Positions 22,785-34,286 of a stretch of 64,000 bases of DNA are shown here, piece by piece. Within the stretch, counting starts at the first letter, position 1. Each line of letters opens with the position of its first letter. The position numbers were made by a program, and so were the translations under genes. A model generated the notes under the pieces. The model saw only the letters and a list, made by a program, of their open reading frames with translations. It was not told where the DNA came from and searched no databases. The stretch is from Siphonodentalium dalli (Eukaryota > Mollusca > Scaphopoda > Gadilida > Siphonodentaliidae): NCBI GenBank assembly GCA_032622095.1, contig CP136064.1:127895605-127959604 (forward strand), written 5' to 3'.

Positions 22785-23366
22785 TCACATGAAGGATCGG
22801 GTATTTCCGCCGTAGTTTTGAGGACAGTACTTGATTGTGTAAGAATCGTCCCCTGTCTTCCTGCAGATAGGACAAACGTACCGTCTCAGAATGGGACACG
22901 TGGTTTTGCCGGCCGAGTTCTTCAGCACGTGGCTGGAGTACACTTCTAAGTCTTCGCCGTTGTTTCTGCAGAACACGCACAGAGGCTTTCTTGTCTTCTT
23001 GTTCTTAGACGCCACATATTCCTGGAGAACGTCACCGGAACACTGAACGTCACTTTCGTCGAGCGAGAGAAGTGTTGCGTCGAGGGTTTTGTAACTTCGT
23101 GCGGCTGACTGATACACGTCGAAATCATCGAGGTCGGTTTCAATGCCGTTGCGACGAAATTCGTCGTATGCGTTGCATCTTGCGTTGTCGAGCTCCAGCA
23201 GATCGTTGGTGTGGTCGATGGTAGTAGGCATCGTTGCTGATATGTCCTTGAGAATTGTGAACGGACTGTCAATGACGGTTGTCTTGCTTTCAGCTCTTGG
23301 AACGTAATTTCCGAATGGGTTCAAACTAACGAACATTTCTTCGGTATCATCAAGGAAGAATTCCAT
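22785..23366 (-). CDS. nanos: Nanos-like protein, copy 3, second zinc finger missing its histidine
   Basis: The 193-aa frame is intact, but the zinc-coordinating histidine of the second CCHC finger (H176 in the other copies) is tyrosine: the codon reads TAC instead of CAC, visible on the plus strand near 22,839-22,844. A V140L change lies in the first finger. Every other ligand is present. Known biology: Nanos needs both CCHC fingers to fold and bind RNA, so this product is probably impaired (inference). TATA box, initiator and poly(A) signal are unchanged, so it may still be transcribed. It could be a decaying copy or a single sequencing error. Confidence 0.87.
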   Translation of the reverse strand: MEFFLDDTEEMFVSLNPFGNYVPRAESKTTVIDSPFTILKDISATMPTTIDHTNDLLELDNARCNAYDEFRRNGIETDLDDFDVYQSAARSYKTLDATLLSLDESDVQCSGDVLQEYVASKNKKTRKPLCVFCRNNGEDLEVYSSHVLKNSAGKTTCPILRRYVCPICRKTGDDSYTIKYCPQNYGGNTRSFM

Positions 23367-23446
23367 TGTAAAAACTGTTGAGTAAAACTGAGTCTGGATA
23401 CTGAATGTGATGGTACTAGTTATCGTATGGTAATGGTTGTGAGAGC

Positions 23447-23481
23447 GAATGACATTTGCAGCCTGTACCGGTCTATTTATT
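23447..23481 (-). promoter_or_regulatory. Core promoter of nanos copy 3
   Basis: TATA-like element at 23,481-23,474 and initiator at 23,452-23,447. Both are unchanged although the encoded finger has lost a ligand. Confidence 0.58.
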
Positions 23482-23859
23482 ACACTCTGGGCGTCCCCCA
23501 GTTGGTGCATGGGGGTTGACACCTGGTCAACTCCATTGGGCTTCGTTGAAAACCTTTCAGGATATTCTAGCCAATCGCGTATCAGCGTTGTGAAAACATA
23601 TAGTAAGCTAGTTACCACCGCAATTGACTAATTTGAATGTTGTTTTATCGTCGCTGAACATCACAGGAACCAAAAATGTCTCCATCGACGCCGAAAGTCG
23701 GTAAGAACATTATCAACGGATGGTACAATGGATGGTACATCTAATTATACACAGTTGCACACACATATCTAATATTGTTGCAATATAAAATATAAAAAAG
23801 ACGTGATTATGAATATATTATTCGAAAAAACATATTTAACAAATAAAAAAAAATAAAAA

Positions 23860-25899
23860 ACCTCATTGTGTATGAGCAGTTTGATAACAAAGCACATGAA
23901 ACTGAGATGATATATATATATGTCTCTCATAATTATGCATGTACGTCTTTGCTGTTCCATTTGATTTATTACACTTTTGTGAATTTTTCCAACTGTGAAC
24001 TTCAAATTAGTGGAGTAGATTAAGTCCAAATTTCAAAGCAATTGTTCAATTTGTAACTAAAGCATGAAAATTTGCACATATGTACATGTTCACATACTAA
24101 TTGATATTGGATATGGAGCCACGCTGAAATATAACGTTAACACCTCTTTTAAGGGGTTTTCCGAATTTAAAGAGCGTTTCGTGATTATATAATTTATTAA
24201 ATGTCGCAATTAATCGTACCATGAAATACGTGATTTAAAATTCGGCATATACATTAAGTATGATTATGCGATATATAATGTCACATTTTTGGGGTATAAT
24301 TGTAACTCCCATCAAGATGGCCGTAAAAATGGTAGCCGTAAGCGGATTTTTTTTCCACTAATATCTTAATGTAAACATATTTTATTCCAATCATAATAAC
24401 ATATATACATTTGACAAAGTGTTGACAATAAAAACAGAATAGGATAAATGATTGTTGGATTGGAAAAGGGATTAAACAACAAGCCCAAGGGCTTTTGTTA
24501 AGTTTGCTCCCTTTTTTTTTTCGCGCCCACTCTTCATTAAGTGTAGAGGGGGGTCAGACGGGAAGGAATGGAAATATTATAATAATAATAATAATAATAA
24601 TAGTAATGATGATGTTATGATAGACAGGAAGATATATATATATATACATATATATATAGAGAGAGAGAGAAAGAGTGAAAGAAGACGGAAAGAGAGAGAG
24701 AGAAAAGAACATTAAATTTAACAGTGAAAAAAATGCGTTAAATTTTCATGAACACACGGCAGTTGTAGCACTCCTCCTCTCCCTTTCTCCCTCTCTTTCT
24801 CCCCCTCACTCACTCTGTATCTCGCTCTGTCTCTCTGACCTCAGCAGATTCATAAATTTTCTACGATTATTAAAATCATCATTATCATGTTATACATATC
24901 CTGTCATTCATATCATGTACTCTTCAACTTGGCCTCTTACCCTCTGCTCTTCTTATATAGTCAATGTCTTTTTCTTTTCTGATGAGATAACTCAACATAT
25001 GTGATGACTCGATTGTTGTTAAATCCTCTTCAACCTCATCTATTCTAAATTATGTCATAAATAAACATTTGTAAAAAAAATATTATATATGTTCTTTGAG
25101 GGTAGAATTAAATATTGTTTAAACCAGACCTGTGCAAACTAAGTGAGGCATACCATGACTAATTAATATTTCAACTCAATGGAACCAAAATTGTCACTTG
25201 GTCTGAAAATGGCTGCCAAGATGGCGACCAAACATGGGAAATGGTAAATATTGACTCAGCATGCCATGTAATCGCTTACAAGTTGTGGTCGATGAATAAA
25301 ATTGGCTATTCTGTCTTATATACTTTAAATTCTAACATTTATGATGCACACTGGTTAAGTGTTAACAATGTGACCACTGAAATTACCAGAATTATTGGAT
25401 TTTTCTATCACAAACTTAACATAAAAATTGGCAAAAATTAACTTTTCAGGTTTTGGCCATTTATTCAAGTAAATGGAAGTATCTTTGGTATCAGAGATGT
25501 TTATTGTTTTAATCTGTCTTAAATGCGTCACACGAATGTGTTTTTAGACAAAATTACTCAAGGTGGCTTCCAAAATGGCAACCAATTTGGTAAAACCAAA
25601 AAACATGATTTTTTTTACATATATCCCGAACATTATTCTGTTCCCAAGAGTTAGAAAATTATAACTCACTTGTTTATTACCATGTTATGCTTAATCCAAT
25701 AACTACTACATGTTTCATTCTCTGAGGCATGACAAATTCCTTTTAAATGATATACTGCAATATGGAATTTTGCCAAAAATGTCTTCTGGGACTCTGGCCA
25801 TATTTTTGAACGGAAATAGGCAGAACGTCTAAATAAAAATTGAGTGAAACCATATTATGTGGCTACTCTCGACAATTAGCATGAACATCAACTTAATAT
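23860..25899 (+). repeat. Module A, unit 3
   Basis: Near-identical to module A of units 1 and 2, with the LINE tail at 24,368. Confidence 0.8.
24368..24700 (-). mobile_element. 5'-truncated LINE tail in module A, unit 3
   Basis: Same edge (ACTAATATCTT/AATGTAAAC) and same 3' UTR landmarks as in units 1 and 2. Confidence 0.7.
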
Positions 25900-27682
25900 A
25901 TGGTGTATGTTTTTTTGCCGAATAACCCTAAAATGTCAATGTCAAGATCCATGACGAATTTCATAATGATCCTATCAAAGGTACGTCTTGTAGCCTTTGC
26001 CAAAGGATTTAGTCATGCAAAGAGTAAAATCCAAGATTGCTGCCATGCTTTATGGCCGAATGACCCCCACATGACTCGTTTCCATCTACATGTCAATGTC
26101 AACGCCCATGACAAATTTCATAATGATCCAACCAAAGGTATGACCTGTAGCCCGTGCCAAAGGATTTAGTCAGGCAAAGAGTAAAATCCAAGATGGCTGC
26201 CAGCGGCCATGTTTTATGGCCGAATGACCCCAAAATGAATTGTTCCCATCTGAGATCAGTTGAGATCAGTCTCCTACCCAGGATTAACCGCTGCCCGCGC
26301 CCATATGTTGCCCGCGCCCACACGTATTGCGAAGAAATGTCTCATTTATGTATTTGAGACGTTTGTAGGTTACAATTCATTCTGCATTATTCTGAGAAGC
26401 TGAACAGACAAATTCCTTTGAAAATTGTCTAGATCAAGTTAGAATGAATTACAACTGACAAAACGCATCAATAAACGAAAGTGTCAATGACACTGTAGCT
26501 CAACTTGGAAAGGGACTAATTTCATGTGTTACAGTCAATGGAGCGATAGAAATGCGGAAAGTTGAAATGTCTAAGTAATATCAGATTATCAACATGAAGA
26601 TATATACATGTATATATATAAAGTAAAATCCAAGATGGTTGCTGACAGCTATGTTTTCGAATGCAATTAAAAAAACATTTGATAGCTTCCATCTATTAGA
26701 TAAATATCAAGATTAATATGAAGTTTGGTGATGATCGGCTGAGGGGAGTGGACTGTAGGGTGTGCGAAAGGATTTAGTCATGCAAAGAGTAAAATCAAAG
26801 ATGGCTGCCAGCTGACATGTTTTATGGTCGAATGACCCCAAAATGACTCGTTTCCAATTTACGTGTCAATGTTAACATCCATGATGATCAGACGAAAACT
26901 CCGGCCTGTAACCCGTGCTAATGGATTGAATTTTGAAATCCAAGATGCCGCTGCCGGCCATATTTTTTTGCCGAATGATCCCAAAATGACTCGTTCCCAT
27001 CTACATGTCAAGAGCCATGACAAATTTCATAATGATCCGATCAAAGGTACGACTTATAGCCTGTGCCAAAGGATTTAGTCATGCAAAGAGAAAATCCAAG
27101 ATTGCTGCCAGCGGCCATGTTTTATGGCCGAATGACACCAACATGAATCGTTCCCATCTACATGTCAATGTCAACGCCCATGACAAATTTCATAATGATC
27201 CGACCAAAGGTATGACCTGTAGCCCGTGCCAAAGGATTTAATCAGGCAAAGAGTAAAATCCAAGATGGCTGCCAGCGGCCATGTTTTGTGGCCGAATGAC
27301 CCCAAAATTACTTGTTCCCATCTACATCTCAGTGTTAACATCCATGACACATATCATTATTATCAGACCAAAGGTATGACCTGCAGCCCATGCCAAACAA
27401 TTTGGCGGCCATGTTTTATAGCTGATCGACCCCAAAATTACTCGTTCCCATCTACATGTCAATATTAACATCCATGACAAATTTCATGATGATCAGGCAA
27501 ACTGTAGGACCTGTATCCCGTGCTAATGGATTGGAATTTGAAATACAAGATGGTCGCTGGCAGCCATGTTTTTTTTCTTCGAATTACCCCAAAATGACTC
27601 GTTCCCATTTATATGTCAATGTCAACAGCTATGACAAATTTTATAATGATCCGACCAAGGGTACGACCTGTAGCCCGTGATA
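25900..27682 (+). repeat. Satellite S, unit 3
   Basis: About 160-bp monomers as in unit 2. One monomer boundary is shortened near 27,402, where AACAATTT runs straight into GGCGGCCATG. Confidence 0.83.
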
Positions 27683-27983
27683 AAGGAAATTGTTGACGAA
27701 TCACACACGCACACGCACGACGGATACCAAGCCATGGCAATAGCTCAAACTCTACAAAGTAAAGTTGAGCTAAAAATGTTATATTTAATTAAGAAATGAC
27801 ACACACCGGCAGCGTTTCTGGCAGGGAGTGGAGCGAGGCAGTCATCATTTGCTTTGTCTGTATTAGTTCCTCTCTGTCAGACGTTAACACGAGTGAGTTG
27901 TGTGGTCGCGACTTCGGTTGCAGCTGCCCTCGTATTAATGCCGGCCGGAGTGAGACGGTTTTAAATTAGGCGCAGGACGGATT

Positions 27984-29325
27984 ATGGAGCTAATCCCCGA
28001 CGCCGCGTTAGCTGCAATGCAAAGAAGCCAAATTGTGGACACTGTTAGTTGGAATCTCCAAGCTAACATGGGCTATTTGGTTCTTTGCATTGCATTCCGG
28101 ACAGAGGATGCTGGTATCCAGAGGTCTTCTGCCCGGGACAGGAACACCGAGACCAGCCGTAACATGAAGAAGAAGATGAAGACAGCGCCCCCGAAGAGAA
28201 AGACACCAGCTCGACGGAGAAGGGACGCCGCCAGACGGGCGAAGTGGAAGAAGGGGTGACCGTTGATCTGCCGGTAACCCCTCCCCGTGTGGTTCAGCCG
28301 TCCAGCGTCACAGCCGGCAGGTCGGAGTTAGTTTAAACATATTTTATTAGCAAAAATAGCTAATTGGATTGGGGCACAAGTTATTGCTAACTTAATGACG
28401 CCCCGTTCCAACAAACAATTGGCAATTAACAAAAGGAGTTAGGCTTCCTGCCTGCAATACATATAATATATAGGTATACAAAGAACACTTGTATGATATA
28501 TTAATTAAGATAAAATCGGGGATACACATTAGGATGTCAAAGGTTATGTGTATTGTTTGCGTCAGTATGGGAGGGTATGAGATGTGAACCGTCGATCGAT
28601 GATGTGATATTTGTCTTATAAGTATATGTTCAATCTTTCGCTCGGTTTGATATATTATTAATCATTAAATCGGTGTGTTTCCATAATGTACTTTTGAGCA
28701 ACAATGAATAGCTTGTAATTTAGGTCGGAGTTGTCTGAGAGACGCCCAGACGACCCGACCTGCATGGAGACGGGCCACACCAGACCAGCTAGCATGGACT
28801 CCGTTGATCTGCCGGAAGTCCCTGCTGTCGTCACGGAGGCAGGTGGAGACAGGGACGCGGACACCACCCCCGATGTTCCTGCCGCCAGCTTTGACGTGGA
28901 GATGGAAACACCACCCAGCCATTCCCCACAAGGGACGGAAACCACCACCTCCGTGAGGCTCCGTCCCTCCGACGCCGAAGTGTGACGAGGAGCCGGCGTC
29001 ACTAACACAGCACCAAATAGAACAAGAACGTGATGCCATCAAAGAAGCGATTTATCACCACCACGCAGCAGGAAAGTCGTATCCACTCACCATACAAGAA
29101 CTCTTCATGTGTATTGGGATCGACTGGATTACAGAGGACCTGACAAGCAGGACCCTGCACATATGACGGCCTCTGTAACCCCAGCAAACCGAATTATTTT
29201 AACCAGCACACTGCCTGCGGCCAGTAGCTCCGATTCAGACACCACCACCACCACCACCACAACAACAACAACAACAACAACAGCATCAAATCGAAGGAAA
29301 ATTAAGGAAGGCAAAGAAAAAAAAA
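27984..29325 (+). pseudogene. Gene B copy 3, broken
   Basis: ATG frame 27,984-28,259 (91 aa, basic C-terminus), LINE at 28,330-28,721, acidic segment 28,731-28,985, then a helix segment and poly-Thr tail (about 29,235-29,283) in alternating frames. Copy-specific change: T in place of A in the RDRNAETSR stretch. Same unrecognised family as the other copies. Confidence 0.5.
28330..28721 (-). mobile_element. 5'-truncated LINE in gene B, unit 3
   Basis: The third copy of the same insertion event, with AGGTCGGAGTT at 28,319-28,329 and 28,722-28,732. Confidence 0.88.
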
Positions 29326-29414
29326 TAGATCATTTCCATTTCATCTTCACAACTTCATGCTTATGTAATACCATGCATAACATGTATTTATTAAAATTCA
29401 ACAGTGGGTTGTAT

Positions 29415-29435
29415 GGAAGGGGTGCCGCCCCTTCC
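29415..29435 (+). repeat. GC-rich hairpin after gene B, unit 3
   Basis: GGAAGGGG-TGCCG-CCCCTTCC, unchanged from unit 2. Confidence 0.75.
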
Positions 29436-31238
29436 AAATCTTCCCGGGTCAAATCCCAAACCCCATATCAGAGCACCGGCAGCGTTCAGACATCGCGTAG
29501 CGAGGGGACTGCACTCTTTTTTGCAGCTTGCGATTTTCGCTGGCGTCATGCCCAGCTTGTTGACCCTTGAACACGGGGGAGTAGAGTATGGGCTGCAAAT
29601 AGACGGTATAGACCCCTCCCATATGCGGATTTTGTGTGTCGTTATGATATATGTGTAGAACTGTATCAGTGCTTCATTTGCCGGTTGTTTGCCATCTGGC
29701 TATTGGGGCTTTCTAGAGTTGTCGGTCATTGAATCCAAAATGGCCACCGAAACTGAATATCTGACCTAGTAAATTTTAATTAGTAAGTAATCAGGAAGAT
29801 TGTGAGGTTATAGGTACTAAGTCGTGCGATATGTCATTATATTACTAATTGAATACACCATATTTATTGGTATGAATAAATTTCATATATTCAAAATGGC
29901 CGCCAAAATGGTCACCGGAAGTGGACAATGACGCTTTTCAGTAATATCTTCTAGATCACTTTCTGTTGTTTGAAACTGGTTAAGAATTGTTACTTTGTTT
30001 TGCATTGATTATATTTTCTGGTCATTGGGGCATTGAAATAAGAAATTCTTGATGTCCAAGACCCTTACGATCCGTCAATAATTTGATTTTTACAGAACGC
30101 GGAATAAAATGTTCACCAAAAATCACAATTGGGAGTCTGGTCTCGTTTTCAAGGTATACCCATGAATATTCGAAGTCATTGGAACCAAAATATGGAAAAT
30201 TGTAAAGATTTCCCCGGTGTACCCTGCAAATCGCTTACAAGAAGTTGTGGTTGATGAATAAAATTGGCTATTCTACATTACTAACATGTCTGGTGCACAT
30301 TGGTTAATTGTTAGTATTGTAACCACTGACATTGCCATAAATATTGGATTTTACTCTCACAAACTTGACAATCGGCAAAAATTCACTTTCATATTTGGAC
30401 TATTAAAATGTAACTAACTTTGGTATGAAATGTGTTTATTGTTTTGATCTATTTTAAATGTGTCAAACCAAATTACTCAAGATGGCTTCCAAAATGTCAA
30501 CCAACTTGGGTAAAATATTCATATTTCACATATATCCGGAACATAATATTATTCTCTGCTGTTACGAAAAGTTAGCAAATTGTGACTTACTTGGTTATTA
30601 TGCATGTTATGTAATCAACTGACAACTAAATATTCTACCTGGTTGTCTCAGTTCCTTATGAGGGTGACGACCCCCCCCCTACTTCCGGAATCCGGCTTAA
30701 TTAAACTGACCCCGGCATCCGGAATACTCCATAAAAGAGAGACGGCATCCGGAATACATTTTTAGTGCAAATTATCATCAAATGCACACACTTTCTTATC
30801 AAAATTTAATGATACGAGGAATTAAATCGTGGGTGTTAAAACGCAACATGTGGTGCCTAGATATATTTCCAATTCTAACAGATTCTATTCAATAAATGTA
30901 ACTTCATGTTTTCCACTATTCTAGTGTGGTGCACTCGACGTTATACAAACTAACGTAGATTATCAACGTTTTAACCCGTCAAGCAGATGCCAGGTGGAAG
31001 TCAACTCTATCGGGGAATATAGCAAATCACAGGTGATCATTACGATCTATTTGGACACTAATATTATTAGCCACCCTCCCTTATGGGGCATGACAAATTC
31101 ATTTTAAAATTAAAATATGGAATTTGGCCGAAAACCTCTTTTGGGATTCTGGCCATATTTTGAAAGGAAATTGGCAGAACTTTGACTCGAAACTGAGATG
31201 AAACACAATATGTGGCTATTTTGGATCAAAATGGATCA
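29436..31238 (+). repeat. Gene B 3' region and module A', unit 3
   Basis: As in unit 2, with a private loss around 30,140-30,190 where the CTTTGTCTCAAAATGGCCGC segment is missing. No gene. Confidence 0.72.
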
Positions 31239-31522
31239 ACTTGATACAAGAGCTATGGAGGCTATGGTGGCAGCCAGGTAGTTACTGTATGGTCATAGGT
31301 GGTGTGAATAGGAATACAAGGAGTTATTTTATGGTCACGAATGATGTTAATAGATATACAAGGGGTGATCATGATTGGGGTGTCCATTGTGAGATGCATG
31401 ATATGAGGTATACACGTAATGGCTGTATGGTCATGTGTGAGGTGAAGATGTGGTGTGACTGTATGGTTGCATGGTTATGTGTGGATGCACGGGTATACAC
31501 GATATGACTGTACATGGTCATA
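31239..31522 (+). repeat. Minisatellite M at the unit 3/4 border
   Basis: GTATGGTCAT-type minisatellite preceding nanos copy 4. Confidence 0.75.
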
Positions 31523-31766
31523 TATATGTTGTTTATGTATATATGTAGTGATGGCAAACAACCGGCAAATTGAGGGACTGATATAGTTCTACAAAGATAT
31601 CATAACCACACACAAAAATCCGCAAATGGTGGAGGGGGGCTATATATGCAGCTAAATCGAACCCAATCAACTATAGCCAATTCCCAATACTGCTGCTTCA
31701 GAGCGAGTTAGTGTTTTTGTTGTATTTGCAATAAAACGAGAGATATATAATAAGAGAACGAGCACA

Positions 31767-31772
31767 TTTATT
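31767..31772 (-). terminator. Poly(A) signal of nanos copy 4
   Basis: AATAAA on the minus strand, conserved position. Confidence 0.55.
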
Positions 31773-31975
31773 ACTGAAAATATAAACATCATTCATTCAT
31801 ATAACATTGACATAATATATAACATTGGTTCCATGCAAGGAATCAGTTCAATCACATGTAGTAAGCACTATACATATATGCACACTGGCAAGCACGGGAA
31901 CGGATTTGCACTGTATTGAACATATTTTTGGTGTACGGTTGAGACGTACGAGTCTCTTCAGTCTCAGTCATAGAA

Positions 31976-32566
31976 TCACATGAAGGATCGGGTATTTCCG
32001 CCGTAGTTTTGAGGACAGTACTTGATTGTGTGAGAATCGTCGCCTGTCTTGCTGCAGATAGGACAAACGTACCGTCTCAGAATGGGACACGTGGTTTTGC
32101 CGGCCGAGTTCTTCAGCACGTGGCTGGAGTACACTTCTACGTCTTCGCCGTTGTTTCTGCAGAACACGCACAGAGGCTTTCTTGTCTTCTTGTTCTTAGA
32201 CGCCACATATTCCTGGAGAACGTCACCGGAACACTGAACGTCACTTTCGTCGAGCGAGAGAAGTGTTGCGTCGAGGGTTTTGTAACTTCGTGCGGCTGAC
32301 TCATGTGACTGATACACGTCGAAATCATCGAGGTCGGTTTCAATGCCGTTGCGACGAAATTCGTCGTATGCGTTGCATCTTGCATTGTCGAGCTCCAGCA
32401 GATCGTTGGTGTGGTCGATGGTAGTAGGCATCGTTGATGATAGGTCCTTGAGAATTGAGAACGGACTGTCAATGACGGTTGTCTTGCTTTCAGCTCTTGG
32501 AACGTAATTTCCGAATGGGTTCAAACTAACGAACATTTCTTCGGTATCAGCAAGGAAGAATTCCAT
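31976..32566 (-). CDS. nanos: Nanos-type zinc-finger translational repressor, copy 4
   Basis: 196 aa. An in-frame 9-bp insertion adds three residues after YQS (about position 87), in the linker before the fingers. All eight zinc ligands remain, and the residue after C-x2-C of the second finger is serine. T37S, I42L and A44S are shared with copy 5; D6A is private. The plus-strand flank just upstream (32,901) carries a 712-bp insertion not found near other copies, about 250 bp upstream of the predicted start of transcription. It could affect expression, which cannot be judged from sequence. Confidence 0.91.
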   Translation of the reverse strand: MEFFLADTEEMFVSLNPFGNYVPRAESKTTVIDSPFSILKDLSSTMPTTIDHTNDLLELDNARCNAYDEFRRNGIETDLDDFDVYQSHESAARSYKTLDATLLSLDESDVQCSGDVLQEYVASKNKKTRKPLCVFCRNNGEDVEVYSSHVLKNSAGKTTCPILRRYVCPICSKTGDDSHTIKYCPQNYGGNTRSFM

Positions 32567-32646
32567 TGTAAAAACTGTTGAGTAAAACTGAGTCTGGATA
32601 CTGAGTGTGATGGTACTAGTTATCGTATGGTAATGGCTGTGACAGC

Positions 32647-32681
32647 GAATGACATTTGCAGCCTGTACCGGTCTATTTATT
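32647..32681 (-). promoter_or_regulatory. Core promoter of nanos copy 4
   Basis: TATA-like element at 32,681-32,674 and initiator at 32,652-32,647. Small substitutions flank the initiator, but the motif itself is kept. Confidence 0.58.
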
Positions 32682-32900
32682 ACACTCTGGGCGTCCCCCA
32701 GTTGGTGCATGGGGGTTGACACCTGGTCAACTCCATTGGGCTTCGTTGAAAACCTTTCAGGATATTCTAGCCAATCGCGTATCAGCGTTGTGAAAACATA
32801 TAGTAAGCTAGTTACCACCGCAATTGACTAATTTGAATGTTGTTTTATCGTCGCTGAACATCACAGGAACCAAAAATGTCTCCATCGACGCCGAAAGTCG

Positions 32901-33479
32901 AAGTTGTCTGAGAGACGCCCAGACGACTCGACCTGCGTGGAGACTGACGACATTGAACCAGCTAGCAGGGACTCCGTGGATCTGCCGGAGGTCCCTGCTG
33001 TCGTCGTCGAGGCTTGTGGAGACAGGGACGTGGATACCACCCCAGATGTTCCTGCCGCCAGCTTCGACGTGGAACTGGACAGCTTTACACCTCGGACACC
33101 GGATTACCAGAACATCCCGGTGTCCCCCAGTTCCACCACCAGGGAGGGTGAACCACCAGACAGAGAAGAGCAGCTCCATCTATTAAGAGAAGCCTTTGAA
33201 AGCCGAGTACACGCGGCGGAAGCAAAAAACCAAAGATACATCATAACCAAGGCAGACAGCGAGCTGTTGTGTAACGAAACAATATACACAGCAGCAGACG
33301 CTGGTGTACCGTCTGACCAAGTGTACAGGATAGTTGATGGGGCCATCCAGTACCGGAGGGGGAAGTCAGAAAAGAAGACAGACACCAGCAGCACGAGCTA
33401 TACCTCTCCCTCGGATGCCTCTTCGTCTGCACCACCACCGGCGAAGAGGCCAAAAAAGCAAAAGACAAAGAAAAGATAA
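32901..33479 (+). CDS. Gene-B-family protein fragment, unit 4 insertion
   Basis: About 192 codons open in one frame with no ATG, in keeping with 5' truncation. Segments: acidic SERRPDD...VDLPEVPAV...DTTPDVPAASFDVE (clearly homologous to gene B), a Pro/Ser linker, a helix-rich part around EEQLHLLREAFESRV and YTAADAGVPSDQVYRIVDG, then a Ser/Thr-rich stretch and the basic tail AKRPKKQKTKKR, a possible nuclear-localisation signal. Unlike the gene B copies it needs no frame change, so it shows how the second half of the family protein is built. Function unknown. Transcription would need an outside promoter. Confidence 0.55.
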   Translation, partial: KLSERRPDDSTCVETDDIEPASRDSVDLPEVPAVVVEACGDRDVDTTPDVPAASFDVELDSFTPRTPDYQNIPVSPSSTTREGEPPDREEQLHLLREAFESRVHAAEAKNQRYIITKADSELLCNETIYTAADAGVPSDQVYRIVDGAIQYRRGKSEKKTDTSSTSYTSPSDASSSAPPPAKRPKKQKTKKR

Positions 33480-33547
33480 ACTAAAATTGCTTTTGTTTTT
33501 GTTTTTTTTTAGTTATCAAATTAAAGGCAAAAAAATGAGGGGTTAAG

Positions 33548-33569
33548 GAAAGGGTCATTCGACCCTTTC
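33548..33569 (+). repeat. Hairpin at the 3' end of the unit-4 insertion
   Basis: GAAAGGGTC-ATTC-GACCCTTTC, a perfect 9-bp stem with a 4-base loop, followed by TCCCGGGGTTAG and a run of C. It parallels the hairpin plus TCCCGGGTCAAATCCC after gene B. Confidence 0.82.
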
Positions 33570-34286
33570 GAGAATCCCGGGGTTAGCCCCCCCCCCCCAA
33601 ATCACATTCCCGCGAAAGTCGGTAAGAACATTATCAACGGATGGTACAATGGATGGTACATCTAATTATACACAGTTGCACACACATATCTAATATTGTT
33701 GCAATATAAAATATAAAAAAGACGTGATTATGAATATATTATTCGAAAAAACATATTTAACAAATAAAAAAAATAAAAAAACCTCATTGTGTATGAGCAG
33801 TTTGATAACAAAGCACACGAAACTGAGATTATATATATATGTCTATCAGAATTATGCATGTACGTCTTTGCTGTTCCGTTTGATATATTACACTTTTGTG
33901 AATTTTTCCAACGGTGGACTTCAAATTAGTGGAGTAGATTAAGTCCAAATTTCAAAGCAATTGTTCAATTTGTAACTAAAGCATGAAAATTTGCACATAT
34001 GTACATGTTCACATACTAATTGATATTGGATATGGAGCCACGCTGAAATATAACGTTAACACCTCTTTTAAGGGGTTTTCCGAATTTAAAGAGTGTTTCG
34101 TGATTATATAATTTATTAAATGTCGCAATTAATCGTACCATGAAATACGTGATTTAAAATTCGGCATATACATTAAGTATGATTATGCGATATATAATGT
34201 CACATTTTTGGGGTAAAATTGTAACTCCCATCAAGATGGCCGTAAAAATGGTAGCCGTAAGTGGAATTTTTTTTCACTAATATCTT

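Larger units (their letters stand above)
22333..31522 (+). repeat. Tandem unit 3 of the nanos array
   Basis: A 9.2-kb unit, the shortest complete one. Small private deletions are visible: one satellite-S segment near 27,402, and part of module A' near 30,140-30,190. It carries the nanos copy that has lost a zinc ligand. It shares the gene-B LINE with units 1 and 2. Confidence 0.93.
32901..33612 (+). mobile_element. 712-bp insertion carrying a gene-B relative, unit 4
   Basis: Absent from units 1, 2, 3 and 5. Flanked by the 9-bp direct repeat CGAAAGTCG (32,892-32,900 and 33,613-33,621), which occurs once at the empty site in other units. Homology to gene B starts at the very first base (compare TTGTCTGAGAGACGCCCAGA at 39,893), so it looks like a 5'-truncated copy of a mobile element of the gene-B family. 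It ends with a hairpin, TCCCGGGGTTAG and a C run. Confidence 0.75.
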
